Positions 1 through 8,692 of a stretch of 48,499 bases of DNA are shown piece by piece. Numbering within the stretch: the first letter of the stretch is position 1; each line of letters begins with the position of its first letter. The notes below the pieces were generated by a model that was given only the letters and a program-made list of their open reading frames with translations, searched no databases and was not told the DNA's origin. The position numbers and the translations under genes were made by a program. Origin of the DNA: an uncultured Luminiphilus sp. (GTDB lineage: Bacteria > Pseudomonadota > Gammaproteobacteria > Pseudomonadales > Halieaceae); NCBI GenBank assembly GCA_938091995.1, contig CALKNZ010000021.1, positions 1 through 48,499 on the forward strand, in the 5' to 3' direction.

Positions 1-142
1 AAGGCGGCCCTGAGACAACGGTGACGGTGTGACCAAGCTTAACCAGTGCACGACTCAAATATTTAAGGTAGACACCCTGACCCCCAGAAAACGGCGCAGA
101 CCGATATCCCAACAACGCAATTCTCAGCGGGCCAGTCGACAA
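1..142 (-). CDS. Family 4 glycosyltransferase, N-terminal fragment (cut by window edge)
   Basis: The reverse strand is open to the window edge and encodes a peptide containing IALLGYRSAPFSGGQGVYL, then YLSRALVKLGHTVTV and VSGPP. This is the start of the donor-side Rossmann fold of GT-B family 4 glycosyltransferases, where a glycine-rich SGGQG loop is followed by an RAL..LGH.V.V..GPP strand-helix-strand. Such enzymes transfer sugars from nucleotide-sugar donors at the cytoplasmic face during polysaccharide or lipid glycan assembly. I prefer the TTG start at 142, because GGTGA lies at a position that fits the distal part of the Shine-Dalgarno pairing and the protein then begins just before the first beta strand. 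A GTG at 172 in the same frame is the alternative. The rml genes next door, which make dTDP-rhamnose, suit a glycan locus. Only about 47 residues are present, so the acceptor is unknown. Confidence 0.8.
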   Translation of the reverse strand, partial: MSTGPLRIALLGYRSAPFSGGQGVYLKYLSRALVKLGHTVTVVSGPP

Positions 143-240
143 AGCCTCACCGTTAGCAGACGCCGAGAGCACATGTTCGACACTGTGAGCAGATGCGTTT
201 ATGGGCCTATCTCCGTTGAAAAGTCGCGATTGTACAAGTT

Positions 241-253
241 TTGGCAGTGCCAA
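241..253. promoter_or_regulatory. Palindrome TTGGCA-G-TGCCAA, possible operator
   Basis: A perfect inverted repeat with 6-base arms around a single central base. It sits about 100 bases upstream of the glycosyltransferase start and about 285 bases upstream of rmlA. The TTGGC..GCCAA symmetry is typical of a site for a dimeric DNA-binding protein. No specific regulator can be assigned, and a chance palindrome is possible. Confidence 0.3.
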
Positions 254-356
254 TGACATAATAGAGTCGTCTCAACATTGCTGTGATATCACCTTCAAAC
301 AATTGAACAAAAGCAACCTTTACAGGCAAACCCCGTCCTTTTTACGGGTTCCTTTG

Positions 357-422
357 ATAATGAGACCAAACACCAGGGGGTGAATTTCAATAACGAGGCC
401 AAATACAAAGGAGTGAATTTCA
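357..422. repeat. Two tandem 33-bp repeats, IS21-like terminal repeat remnant
   Basis: Unit 1 (357-389) and unit 2 (390-422) are exactly adjacent and match at 27 of 33 positions. Both end in GTGAATTTCA and share a GAG.CCAAA core. IS21-family insertion sequences carry several copies of such repeats just inside each end. The wording here (GGGTGAATTTCAATAACGAGGCC) resembles that class from memory of such ends. No istA or istB gene is present, so this would be a solo end or remnant. Read on the reverse strand the 11-codon period gives a repeating KFTP..LAS peptide, which I take as a by-product of the repeat and not a real protein. Confidence 0.5.
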
Positions 423-536
423 CTTGGCCTTTTGGCAAATACTCATAAGATCTACCTAATGAGTAATCTGGAAAACCTGACAAACCACAGGGAAGTGTTT
501 ATCGTTGCCAGCTGGTACCTGATGACTCGATTAGAC

Positions 537-1442
537 ATGCAAAATATACCATACAAAGGAATCATACTTGCCGGAGGGTCTGGCACGCGGCTGCACCCGC
601 TTACCAGCACGGTCAGCAAACAGCTGATGCCCATCTACGATAAGCCCATGATTTATTATCCTCTGGCGACCCTGATGCTCGCAGGTATTCGCGATATTTT
701 GATCATTACCACCCCTCGGGATCAGCAAGCCTTCGCTGAACTGCTCGGCAACGGAGAGAAATGGGGGCTCAACATTACCTACACCGTCCAACCCAGCCCC
801 GATGGTCTGGCTCAAGCCTTTATTTTAGGTGCCGATTTTGTCGGTAGTGCTCCCACGGCTCTCGTACTGGGGGACAATATTTTTTACGGCGGCGGTTTGA
901 CGGAAAAATTAAGCCTCGCTGCGCAACGACAATCGGGCGCCTCGGTATTTGCCTATTATGTCAATGATCCCGAGCGTTACGGTGTCGTAGAGTTTGACGG
1001 TTCAGGTCAGGCAGTAAGCATTGAAGAAAAGCCCAAGGTGGCGCGATCCAACTACGCCGTCACTGGCCTTTATTTTTATGATAACGACGTCGTCGATATT
1101 GCCCGTAATATCAAGCCATCAGCTAGAGGTGAATTAGAAATTACCGACGTCAATCGCGTATATCTGGAACAGGGCAACCTCTCTGTGGAAGTCATGTCCC
1201 GAGGTACCGCTTGGTTAGATACCGGCACCCACAACTCATTAGTCGATGCCGCCAATTTCATCCGAGTTGTTGAAGAGCGGCAAGGCCTCAAAATTGCCTG
1301 CCCGGAAGAAATAGCTTTTCGCATGGGTTACATCGATGCTGAGCAGCTGCTAGCACTGGCCAAGCCCCTCGCTAAGAGCGGTTACGGCGTCTACCTTGAA
1401 GGCTTACTGAGAGATACCGGGACTCATTTAAATGGATATTGA
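537..1442 (+). CDS. rmlA: Glucose-1-phosphate thymidylyltransferase RmlA
   Basis: Makes dTDP-glucose from dTTP and glucose-1-phosphate, the first step of dTDP-L-rhamnose synthesis in the cytoplasm. The nucleotide-binding signature [16 protein letters not shown] is at residues 8-23, followed by [17 protein letters not shown]. Further family motifs are VLGDNIFYG, the EEKP segment and WLDTGTH near the sugar site. The open frame extends upstream to 432. I chose ATG 537 because it gives 301 residues, close to the usual 290-300, with the signature near the N terminus. ATG 522 in the same frame is possible, and neither has a strong ribosome binding site. The 3' end overlaps rmlC by 11 bases, which implies a two-gene transcript. 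Confidence 0.95.
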   Translation: MQNIPYKGIILAGGSGTRLHPLTSTVSKQLMPIYDKPMIYYPLATLMLAGIRDILIITTPRDQQAFAELLGNGEKWGLNITYTVQPSPDGLAQAFILGADFVGSAPTALVLGDNIFYGGGLTEKLSLAAQRQSGASVFAYYVNDPERYGVVEFDGSGQAVSIEEKPKVARSNYAVTGLYFYDNDVVDIARNIKPSARGELEITDVNRVYLEQGNLSVEVMSRGTAWLDTGTHNSLVDAANFIRVVEERQGLKIACPEEIAFRMGYIDAEQLLALAKPLAKSGYGVYLEGLLRDTGTHLNGY

Positions 1443-1983
1443 AGCGACGCCCCTGGCTGGAGTTATGGTAATCAAACCTAAAGTTTTTGGGGACGATCGC
1501 GGCTTCTTTCTTGAAAGCTGGAACCACCGCGCCTTCGCCAACGCCGGTATTCCCCATGAATTTGTGCAGGACAACCACTCCCGATCACGCCAGGGCATAC
1601 TGCGCGGCCTGCACTTTCAAACCCAGCAAACCCAGGGCAAGCTGGTACGGGTGATCAGTGGCTCAATTTTCGATGTAACCATTGATCTCCGCACTACTTC
1701 TGCCACATTTGGCCAATGGTTTGGTTGCCTGCTTAGCGCCGAGAATAAAGCTCAGCTTTGGGTGCCCCCAGGTCTTGCCCACGGCTTCTATGTGGTCTCT
1801 GAATGGGCTGATTTTCTTTATAAATGCACCGACTACTACCACCCCGAGAGCGAGCTCAGCCTCGCCTGGGATGATCCCCACATCAATATTCAATGGCCCT
1901 TAGTCAATGGAGCGGCCCCGGAGCTCTCGGCTAAAGATGCCAATGCTCTGAGCTGGTCTGAAGTCCCCAAATTTGATCTGTGA
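1432..1983 (+). CDS. rmlC: dTDP-4-dehydrorhamnose 3,5-epimerase RmlC
   Basis: Third enzyme of dTDP-L-rhamnose synthesis, epimerising C3 and C5 of the 4-keto sugar. It is a 183-residue cupin of the normal RmlC length. Recognisable segments are [14 protein letters not shown] near residue 25, [20 protein letters not shown] around 45-64 (with the catalytic-site histidine), [11 protein letters not shown], and [10 protein letters not shown] followed by the YKCTDYY motif near residue 130. The ATG lies inside the rmlA 3' end, so translation is probably coupled. Downstream, rmlB approaches from the other strand with only 37 bases between stop codons. No clear terminator is seen there, apart from a weak GCAGC/GCTGC pairing at the rmlB end. 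Confidence 0.95.
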   Translation: MDIEATPLAGVMVIKPKVFGDDRGFFLESWNHRAFANAGIPHEFVQDNHSRSRQGILRGLHFQTQQTQGKLVRVISGSIFDVTIDLRTTSATFGQWFGCLLSAENKAQLWVPPGLAHGFYVVSEWADFLYKCTDYYHPESELSLAWDDPHINIQWPLVNGAAPELSAKDANALSWSEVPKFDL

Positions 1984-2020
1984 CTTTTTAATCCTTTTAA
2001 TTTCTTCGCAGCAGGTTTTA

Positions 2021-3085
2021 TTAGGCACGCTGCAACAGGGGCCGCCACCAATCTTCATTGGCTAAATACCATTTAAGCGTCTTGGCAATGCCGGTTTCAA
2101 AGGTTTCACTGGGAGTGAAACTCAGGTCTTTTTCAATCTTGTTAGCATCAATGGCGTAGCGCCAGTCATGACCTGCGCGGTCATTAACAAATTGAATCAG
2201 CGCCCGCGACTCTCCGTTGGCCGCAGGGGACTTTGGAAAGCGTGCTGCCAGACTTGGCTCAGAGGCAAAGCGCGCATCAAGAAGGTCACACAAGAGTTCC
2301 ACAATGGCGAGATTTGCCCACTCATTGTTACCGCCAATATTGTAGGTCTCGCCGGGCTTACCCGAGTCAATAACCCTTTCAATGCCGCGGGCATGATCAA
2401 CCACATATAGCCAGTCGCGAATGTTTGTACCATCGCCATAAACGGGTAAAGGACGGCCGTCTAAAATGTTGGTCAAACACAGAGGAATTAATTTTTCCGG
2501 GAAATGGAAGGGACCGTAATTATTAGAGCAGTTACTGGTGGTCACTTCGAGACCATAAGTGTGGTGGTAGGCCCGCACTAAATGATCACTGCCTGCCTTG
2601 CTAGCAGAGTAAGGAGAATTCGGCTCGTAGCGGAGATCTTCGGTAAAAGCTGGCGCATCACGATTTAGAGAGCCAAACACTTCATCGGTGGACACATGAT
2701 GAAAGCGGTGCGGGCGGCCACTGCCATTGAGCCATTGAGCGCGAGCCGCCGCCAGCAAGGTATGGGTGCCCACAAGGTTGGTTTGAATAAAGGCATCGGG
2801 GCCAGTAATTGATCGGTCAACGTGACTTTCAGCGGCAAAATGCACCAAAGTATCGACGCTATAATTTGCCAGCGTCTGACTGACCCGATCGCCATCGCAG
2901 ATATCGCCCTGCACAAAATGCAATTGCCCAGTCGCCTCAAGGGGCGCCAGACTGGCCCGGTTACCCGCATAAGTTAGGGCATCGTAAGCCACCACGGTAT
3001 CGTCGGGGTGCGCCTGAACCCAGTGGTAAACAAAGTTGGCACCGATAAATCCTGCTGCGCCGGTGACCATTAAAGAACGCGTCAT
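2021..3085 (-). CDS. rmlB: dTDP-glucose 4,6-dehydratase RmlB
   Basis: Second step of dTDP-rhamnose synthesis: NAD-dependent conversion of dTDP-glucose to the 4-keto-6-deoxy sugar. It is an extended short-chain dehydrogenase of 354 residues. The N-terminal VTGAAGFIGANFV is the NAD-binding GxxGxxG loop. HVSTDEVFGSL carries the catalytic Thr-Asp-Glu, and YSASKAGSDHLVRAY supplies Tyr-x3-Lys. NCSNNYGPFHFPEKLIPL and NIRDWLYVVDHARGI are also typical. The frame is open further upstream, but the ATG at 3085 overlaps the rmlD stop as ATGA and puts the Rossmann motif at the N terminus. It is the last gene of the reverse-strand hydrolase-rmlD-rmlB run. Confidence 0.96.
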   Translation of the reverse strand: MTRSLMVTGAAGFIGANFVYHWVQAHPDDTVVAYDALTYAGNRASLAPLEATGQLHFVQGDICDGDRVSQTLANYSVDTLVHFAAESHVDRSITGPDAFIQTNLVGTHTLLAAARAQWLNGSGRPHRFHHVSTDEVFGSLNRDAPAFTEDLRYEPNSPYSASKAGSDHLVRAYHHTYGLEVTTSNCSNNYGPFHFPEKLIPLCLTNILDGRPLPVYGDGTNIRDWLYVVDHARGIERVIDSGKPGETYNIGGNNEWANLAIVELLCDLLDARFASEPSLAARFPKSPAANGESRALIQFVNDRAGHDWRYAIDANKIEKDLSFTPSETFETGIAKTLKWYLANEDWWRPLLQRA

Positions 3086-3966
3086 AACCAATGCTTCTCG
3101 TGTTGTTGTAGGTCGACAAGCATGGCTCGTAGCTGGCTTGTCCAATGGTAACCGGGGTGCCCCAGCAAGTTGCGAGTCGACGTCTTGTCCAAAACGCTGT
3201 AGGCCGGCCGTTGCGCTGGTGTTGGATACTGTGAGGTGGGTATAGGTATTAGTGTCGCCGCTTGGGGCAGTAGGCCTAAGTCGAGGCCTATATGACGAAT
3301 AGCGGCGGCAAAATCATACCAGCTGCAAGCCCCGGCATCGCTCCAGTGGTAAATACCCGTGGCGTTTCCATGGTCAATTAAGCCCCAACATGTAAGTGCC
3401 AACCCCCGAGCCCAGGTTGGCGTACCGATCTGATCCTCGACCACTGAAAGCTGCTCTCGTTCTGCCATCAGACGCAGCATTGTCTTCACAAAGTTGCCGC
3501 CGTGACGGGAGTACACCCAGCCGGTTCGCAGCACCACGGGGCTGCCCCCCGCTGACAATACAGCCTTCTCCCCGGCCAGCTTGCTGCGCCCATAAACACC
3601 CAATGGCTTAGGCTCATCGTCTGGGCCATAAGGGCGACCCTGAGTCCCGTCGAAGACAAAATCCGTAGACACATGCAACAAGGGAATATTGCGCCTTTGA
3701 CACTGCGTCGCAAGCATTTCTGGGCCGAGGCCGTTGACACGCTGCGCCGACTCTTGCTCTGACTCGGCAGCATCGACTGCGGTAAAAGCCGCCGCATTAA
3801 TCACCCAGGCCGGTTCGGTCTCATCAAGCACCCTTGCAACCTGATCGTGATCGGCAATATCCAGCATCGACCGGGCCATAGGGAGCGTTTGCCAATGCTC
3901 GGGACAGGTCAACACTAACTCTTGGCCCAATTGCCCATTAGCTCCACACACCAGCGCCCTAGGCAT
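3082..3966 (-). CDS. rmlD: dTDP-4-dehydrorhamnose reductase RmlD
   Basis: Last step of dTDP-L-rhamnose formation: NAD(P)H reduction of the 4-keto group. The 294-residue protein starts MPRALVCGANGQLGQEL, with the GxxGQLG cofactor loop. It has the family segment WVINAAAFTAVDAAE, then HVSTDFVFDG and YGRSKLAGE (catalytic Tyr and Lys), and LRTGWVYS. I chose ATG 3966. A TTG at 3987 that overlaps the hydrolase stop (TTGA) would add seven residues ahead of the first strand. The stop overlaps the rmlB start by 4 bases, indicating translational coupling. Splitting rmlBD from rmlAC onto opposite strands differs from the common rmlBDAC operon. Confidence 0.94.
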   Translation of the reverse strand: MPRALVCGANGQLGQELVLTCPEHWQTLPMARSMLDIADHDQVARVLDETEPAWVINAAAFTAVDAAESEQESAQRVNGLGPEMLATQCQRRNIPLLHVSTDFVFDGTQGRPYGPDDEPKPLGVYGRSKLAGEKAVLSAGGSPVVLRTGWVYSRHGGNFVKTMLRLMAEREQLSVVEDQIGTPTWARGLALTCWGLIDHGNATGIYHWSDAGACSWYDFAAAIRHIGLDLGLLPQAATLIPIPTSQYPTPAQRPAYSVLDKTSTRNLLGHPGYHWTSQLRAMLVDLQQHEKHWL

Positions 3967-3983
3967 GGACCCGAGCGACGACC

Positions 3984-4811
3984 TCAAGACAGGTGAGCCT
4001 CAATCCAATCGGCGTACTCGCCAACTATGTCCTCACCCTCGGGCTCGTTAAAGATCTCGTGGTACAGACCGGGCAAGATATGCAGGCTCACGTCAGTGGC
4101 ACCCACCTTGGCCGCAAAAGTTTCGGAACCGATGGGCGCGGCCAAAGTATCAGCACCGCCATGCATAATGAGCATCGGTAATGAGAGAGATCCCGCTTCG
4201 ACCATAACGCGATCCATAGCATCAAAGATGGCGATACCCAAACCCGCCGTAACTTTCCCGTGATTCACCAGAGGATCAGCCTGATACGCAGCCACCACCG
4301 CCGAGTCACGACTCACCGCAGAACCATCAAGGGCCAGCATGCCCAAGCGCGGCAAGAATTTAGCGAGAAAACGTCCAATCCACATGATCGGTGCTGGCGG
4401 TACATCTCCCGCCGCAAAAGCAGGACCACTAAATAACGCTCCCTGGTACTGGTCTTGATCCTCAAGAAGCAGCCGGCCTGTAATAAGCCCTCCCATACTG
4501 TGGCCCAGTACAAAACACGGCAAACTCGGATACCGCTTAGCCAATACCTGTCGACATTCCCGAACACCCTCTAGGTAATCGTCAAAGTGCGTGACAAAAA
4601 CCCGATGGCCCGGTGATTCACCGTGACCCAAATGATCGGGTGCGACCACAGCAAAACCCCGTGCTATCAGCGCAGCGGCAACCCTTTGATAGCGCCCACT
4701 GTGCTCACCCAGTCCATGAATTAATAAAACAGTTGCACGGGCCTCTACTACCGGCTCCCAGTATCGATAACGAATCCCCGAGGGCAGAGTTTCAAAATAT
4801 GCCTGTGTCAT
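3984..4811 (-). CDS. Alpha/beta hydrolase, monoacylglycerol lipase-like (Hydrolase_4)
   Basis: A 275-residue serine hydrolase of the lysophospholipase/monoacylglycerol lipase type. VLLIHGLGEHSGRY (29-41) is the oxyanion-side HGxxEH motif of this subfamily. APDHLGHGES follows near 58, and GHSMGG at 103-108 is the nucleophile elbow with Ser105. MLIMHGGADTL holds the likely acid, and LPGLYHEIFNEP the catalytic histidine. There is no signal peptide, so it should be cytosolic. ATG 4811 is preferred over the TTG six bases upstream. It lies directly upstream of rmlD on the same strand, 18 bases from its ATG. Nothing in the sequence ties it to rhamnose metabolism, so the substrate (acylglycerol, lysophospholipid or other ester) is unknown. 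Confidence 0.85.
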   Translation of the reverse strand: MTQAYFETLPSGIRYRYWEPVVEARATVLLIHGLGEHSGRYQRVAAALIARGFAVVAPDHLGHGESPGHRVFVTHFDDYLEGVRECRQVLAKRYPSLPCFVLGHSMGGLITGRLLLEDQDQYQGALFSGPAFAAGDVPPAPIMWIGRFLAKFLPRLGMLALDGSAVSRDSAVVAAYQADPLVNHGKVTAGLGIAIFDAMDRVMVEAGSLSLPMLIMHGGADTLAAPIGSETFAAKVGATDVSLHILPGLYHEIFNEPEGEDIVGEYADWIEAHLS

Positions 4812-4850
4812 AACCAACCTTATGTGAAAAGGTGACGGATGACGCCACTG

Positions 4851-5780
4851 TTAATCGGTAACAGGGGTTAACCAATCAAGATAACGAGGCTGCTCACCGC
4901 GAACCGTTTGAAAGTATATGCTCTGAAGCTTTTCAGTGATGGGGCCCCGGCCACCGGCACCAATCTGGCGGCCATCAAGCTCCCTCACGGGAACCACCTC
5001 TGCAGCCGTACCGGTAAAAAACGCCTCATCACAGATATAAACCTCGTCCCGGGTAATACGTCTTTCACGAATCTCATAACCTTCGTCGCCGGCTATCTTA
5101 AAAATGGCATCCCGTGTGATGCCCTCAAGGCAAGACGTTAGATCAGGGGTGTAAATAACGCCATCGCGCACCATAAAAAAGTTTTCGCCGCTTCCTTCAG
5201 CAACATAGCCCTCGTTATCGAGCATCAGCGCCTCTTCGCAACCACTATCAATGGCCTCGCGTAACGCTAGAATCGAGTTGATGTAATTGCCGTTAGCCTT
5301 GGCCTTACACATGGTAATGTTGACGTGGTGACGGGTGTAGCTTGATGTACGCACAGCGATACCGCGATCGCGGGCCTCAGGATCCATGTAAGAGGGCCAT
5401 GGCCAAGCGGCAATCATGACATGGGTTTGTAAGTTTTCGGCGCGCAAGCCCATACCCTCAGACCCCAAAAAACACATGGGACGCAAGTAACCTTCTTCAA
5501 GGCCGTTAACACGAACCACTTCTCGTTGGGCCGCGTTCAGTGCGTCCTTATCCCAAGGCATGTTCATTTGCAGAATCTTCGCAGAGCGAAACAGCCGGTC
5601 GGTGTGTTCCTTTAACCTGAAAATGCAGGTGCCCTGATCGGCTGTGCCGTAGGCTCGGACGCCTTCAAAAACACCGAGACCGTAGTGAAACGTGTGCGTC
5701 AAAACATGCACCTTTGCCTCTTCCCAGGGCACGAGCTCACCATCGAGCCAAATTTTTCCGCTCAGTTTAGACAGGTCCAT
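4851..5780 (-). CDS. ilvE: Branched-chain amino acid aminotransferase IlvE
   Basis: PLP-dependent transamination of leucine, isoleucine and valine with 2-oxoglutarate, the last step of their synthesis. The 309 residues match class IV aminotransferases of the IlvE type. WLDGELVPWEEAKVHVLTH and FHYGLGVFEGVRAY lie at the N terminus. MCKAKANGNYINS carries the PLP lysine (about Lys161). LDNEGYVAEGSGENFF and the TGTAAEVVPVRELDGR segment complete the active site. AGAGGA lies just upstream of ATG 5780. It follows glnE by 11 bases in the same direction, an adjacency also known from Pseudomonas. Together with ilvD and leuA elsewhere in the window it serves branched-chain amino acid synthesis. Confidence 0.96.
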   Translation of the reverse strand: MDLSKLSGKIWLDGELVPWEEAKVHVLTHTFHYGLGVFEGVRAYGTADQGTCIFRLKEHTDRLFRSAKILQMNMPWDKDALNAAQREVVRVNGLEEGYLRPMCFLGSEGMGLRAENLQTHVMIAAWPWPSYMDPEARDRGIAVRTSSYTRHHVNITMCKAKANGNYINSILALREAIDSGCEEALMLDNEGYVAEGSGENFFMVRDGVIYTPDLTSCLEGITRDAIFKIAGDEGYEIRERRITRDEVYICDEAFFTGTAAEVVPVRELDGRQIGAGGRGPITEKLQSIYFQTVRGEQPRYLDWLTPVTD

Positions 5781-5791
5781 GTTATTTCCTC

Positions 5792-8692
5792 TTAACCATT
5801 GGCTGTATCAATTTCGAGTGCGGGTAAACCGGGTAAGAACCGATCCCTGATCTGGGTAACCGCCACTAACTGTTGCATAAATTTAGCGCGTTTGCCGACT
5901 AATATCCCATCTTCAAGCACTGCACGATGTACTTCGGCGCGATACACCAAGTATGCAGCACGCAGTGTGTCGGCATCCTCTGCTGACAGCAAGTCATGAT
6001 CAGCTAGAGCGTTAAGTAAGTTAACCACATCGGTAGGCTGTGCCATATCGGGGTGGGTGGCAGCATGACGAAGTATTAAAAATTGCACCACAAATTCGAT
6101 ATCTACAATACCGCCCGGGTCACGCTTTATATCAAACTCATCGCAGCCAACGTCAAGACGACTCTCCGCGGCATCGAGCATGCGCTTGCGCATAGAAACT
6201 ACCGCTTCGCGCAGCTCACGATCAGACCTCGGCTGACACAAAATGTCCAGCCGCAGGGCCTCCAACTCATGGCACAGGTCAACTGAGCCCGCCACAGGAC
6301 GCGCGCGGACCAAGGCCTGATGCTCCCAGGTCCATGCCGACTCATGCTGGTACTTTTTAAAGCTGGCTAGCGTTGCGCAGGGTAACCCCGAGCCGCCATC
6401 TGGCCGCAAGCGCAAGTCGACCTCGTAGAGGCGGCCCTGAGCGACATTCGTGGAAAGTACATGCACCACACGTTGCGCCAGGCGCGTAAAAAATCGGGTA
6501 TTGTCAATGATTTTGGGGCCCGCGGTAGCTCCTCGCCCACCATCATAAACGAAGACCAAATCGAGGTCGGAACCATACCCTAGCTCAATGCCACCCAACT
6601 TTCCGTAGCCCATGACCGCAAATCCAGCCCCCTGCCCCTGAGGTTCTCCATGACGGGATACCAACTCTGCCCGGGCAACCTGAATAGCTTGGGCAATCAT
6701 AACTTCAGCGAGGAAGGTGAGATTGTCGCTAGCCACCATCACCGGTAGCGAACCCGTAAGTTCGCTGGCGGCGACGCGCAAGACAACAGCATCTTTAATA
6801 CCCGCCATCGCGTGCATTTGTTGCTCTAGATCATCTTCTGGTACCCGTAACAGCTGGTCCTGAACCAACGCAGCCATTTCACTGCGGTTCGGTGCGCGGT
6901 AGAGGCGATCTTCGTGCAGAAGCTCTTCCACAAGCTCTGGGCGTTCAGCGAGCTTGCGGGCGATCCAGGGGCTGGCAACATTAAGGGCGACAAGCTGCTC
7001 TAACGCGTGCGGATGCTCTGTCATCATCACCAAATAAGCACTGCGTCGAAGCACAGCACTCACAAAAGGTAGGGTTCGGGTCACCGCGAGATCAGCGTCG
7101 GCTGTTTGGGTCGACACCGAAATCAACTGGGGTAAGAAAGCTTCTAAGCGACGCCGGCCTTCTAATTGCGCCGCATGCACGCGCCCGCTGCCCATTAGCG
7201 CCTCTACGGCCTCCCAAGTTTTTGTCGGGTCTCGATATCCCAAAGCCTTTAAGGCCTCAGATGATAAATCGGTGTACTGCAACCCTGACGATGGCGAGGT
7301 GTCGGGCAACTGCCCCTCAGGTAGGGTCACCAAGCGTTGAAAATAATCAGAAACACGATTGCGCACACCCTCACAAGTGGTGATCAATAGCCCCCAACCG
7401 GGATAGCCCATCAAAAACGCAACCTGCTCCTGTACTAAGGGGTCTACAGGTAACTCCTGAGTCTGTATATCGCTCAGACCTTGAAGGATATTTTCAAGTC
7501 GCCTTAAGAAACGATAGGCTTCCATCAGCCCCTGTCGGTCTTCAGCGCTAATAATTTCCAGGTGCTCAAGGCGCTCATACGCCATTTCCAAAGAACGAAC
7601 TTGCAGTTCGGGATGTCGGCCACCGTGAATCAGCTGTTTGCACTGAACGATAAATTCAATTTCGCGAATACCACCATAGCCACGTTTGATATTTGTTTGA
7701 AGATTACTGCGTAGCGTCTCGGCGGCAATCATTTCCCGCATTGCTCTCAACGCCTGCAAGGCGCCGAAGTCTGTGTAGCGGCGATAAACAAAGGCGCGTT
7801 TTAAGTCTTCTAGAGGCTTTTGATTTTCAGCCGAGCCGGTAATCCCTCGAGCCTTAATCATGGCATAGCGCTCCCAATCACGGCCATGTTGCTGGTAGTA
7901 GCCCTCAAGGGCGTTGTAATTGACAACCAACGGACCGCTGCTACCAAAAGGGCGTAAGCGCATATCCACGCGAAATACAAAACCATCGACTGTTTTTGCA
8001 TCTAATAATTTAATGACGAGCTGACCAACCCGAATAAAAAACTCCTGGTTACTGAGCTTTTTTTTCCCTCCGGTAGTTTCACCCCCTTCCGGGTAGGCGT
8101 AGATCAAATCAATATCTGAAGACAGATTAAGCTCACCGCCCCCAAGTTTGCCCATGCCCAAAACCACCAGCTCTTGAGCCTCTCCAGACCACTCGCCCAA
8201 AGGAATACCAAATCGCTGGGAAAGTTTGGCCGTAGCCCAGCCCACCGAAAACTGAATGGTGATGTCGGCTAACTGGGTCAGTTGATGAAAGGTTTCACTA
8301 AGGGTGGCGCGACCCGATAACTCACAGGCCACGATTTTTAACATTTGCCGATTGCGAAATATGCGCAAGGCCGACATGACCGCGTCTTCGCGAGCGTTAT
8401 CCATAACGAGCTGCTTAAGCGCGGCCTGCCAGGCCTCGGCGCCAAGAGTGCAGCATTGAAATAATCGCCCAGACTCAAGCTCGGTCACGGCCCAATCGCG
8501 GTGACGAATAAATTGATCGCGAAAAAATTCACTGGTAGCCAAAAGCCGATCAAAATCAGCCGCTAGGGCGGGGTCATCCAGTGCCGCCTGCAGACGGCTC
8601 CAAACAGGAGCCTCTAACTGGTCTGAAAGAAAAGCCCAATGTCTCGCAAGCACGGCTTCGAGAGGCTGCGGCACCGAGGTCTGCTCAGTCAT
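5792..8692 (-). CDS. glnE: Bifunctional glutamine synthetase adenylyltransferase/deadenylase GlnE
   Basis: Adds and removes AMP on glutamine synthetase, adjusting nitrogen assimilation in response to PII. It is 966 residues, near the usual 940-980, with the two-fold arrangement of the family. An N-terminal nucleotidyltransferase half has GMGKLGGGELNLSSDIDLIY at about 179-198 (deadenylylation). A C-terminal half has GYGKLGGIELGYGSDLDLVF at about 700 (adenylylation). Each half is followed by a helical GlnD-PII-linker-like region, for example KRGYGGIREIEFIVQ and KRDPGGIVDIEFVVQ. I chose ATG 8692, which overlaps the preceding GspE-like gene by 8 bases. The frame itself stays open a little further upstream. 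ilvE follows after 11 bases. Confidence 0.96.
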   Translation of the reverse strand: MTEQTSVPQPLEAVLARHWAFLSDQLEAPVWSRLQAALDDPALAADFDRLLATSEFFRDQFIRHRDWAVTELESGRLFQCCTLGAEAWQAALKQLVMDNAREDAVMSALRIFRNRQMLKIVACELSGRATLSETFHQLTQLADITIQFSVGWATAKLSQRFGIPLGEWSGEAQELVVLGMGKLGGGELNLSSDIDLIYAYPEGGETTGGKKKLSNQEFFIRVGQLVIKLLDAKTVDGFVFRVDMRLRPFGSSGPLVVNYNALEGYYQQHGRDWERYAMIKARGITGSAENQKPLEDLKRAFVYRRYTDFGALQALRAMREMIAAETLRSNLQTNIKRGYGGIREIEFIVQCKQLIHGGRHPELQVRSLEMAYERLEHLEIISAEDRQGLMEAYRFLRRLENILQGLSDIQTQELPVDPLVQEQVAFLMGYPGWGLLITTCEGVRNRVSDYFQRLVTLPEGQLPDTSPSSGLQYTDLSSEALKALGYRDPTKTWEAVEALMGSGRVHAAQLEGRRRLEAFLPQLISVSTQTADADLAVTRTLPFVSAVLRRSAYLVMMTEHPHALEQLVALNVASPWIARKLAERPELVEELLHEDRLYRAPNRSEMAALVQDQLLRVPEDDLEQQMHAMAGIKDAVVLRVAASELTGSLPVMVASDNLTFLAEVMIAQAIQVARAELVSRHGEPQGQGAGFAVMGYGKLGGIELGYGSDLDLVFVYDGGRGATAGPKIIDNTRFFTRLAQRVVHVLSTNVAQGRLYEVDLRLRPDGGSGLPCATLASFKKYQHESAWTWEHQALVRARPVAGSVDLCHELEALRLDILCQPRSDRELREAVVSMRKRMLDAAESRLDVGCDEFDIKRDPGGIVDIEFVVQFLILRHAATHPDMAQPTDVVNLLNALADHDLLSAEDADTLRAAYLVYRAEVHRAVLEDGILVGKRAKFMQQLVAVTQIRDRFLPGLPALEIDTANG

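Larger units (their letters stand above)
143..536. other. Intergenic region between glycosyltransferase and rmlA
   Basis: About 390 bases with no convincing gene. Short open frames on both strands lack family features. The region holds a perfect 13-base palindrome (241-253) and a 33-base tandem repeat (357-422), described separately. It must also contain the promoters for the two diverging genes. No promoter with both a good -35 and a good -10 box stood out. Confidence 0.6.

Noticed and set aside
295..483. 62-codon reverse-strand frame with repeating KFTP..LAS peptide
   Set aside because: The peptide repeat is explained by the 33-base DNA tandem repeat, which is better read as an insertion sequence end.
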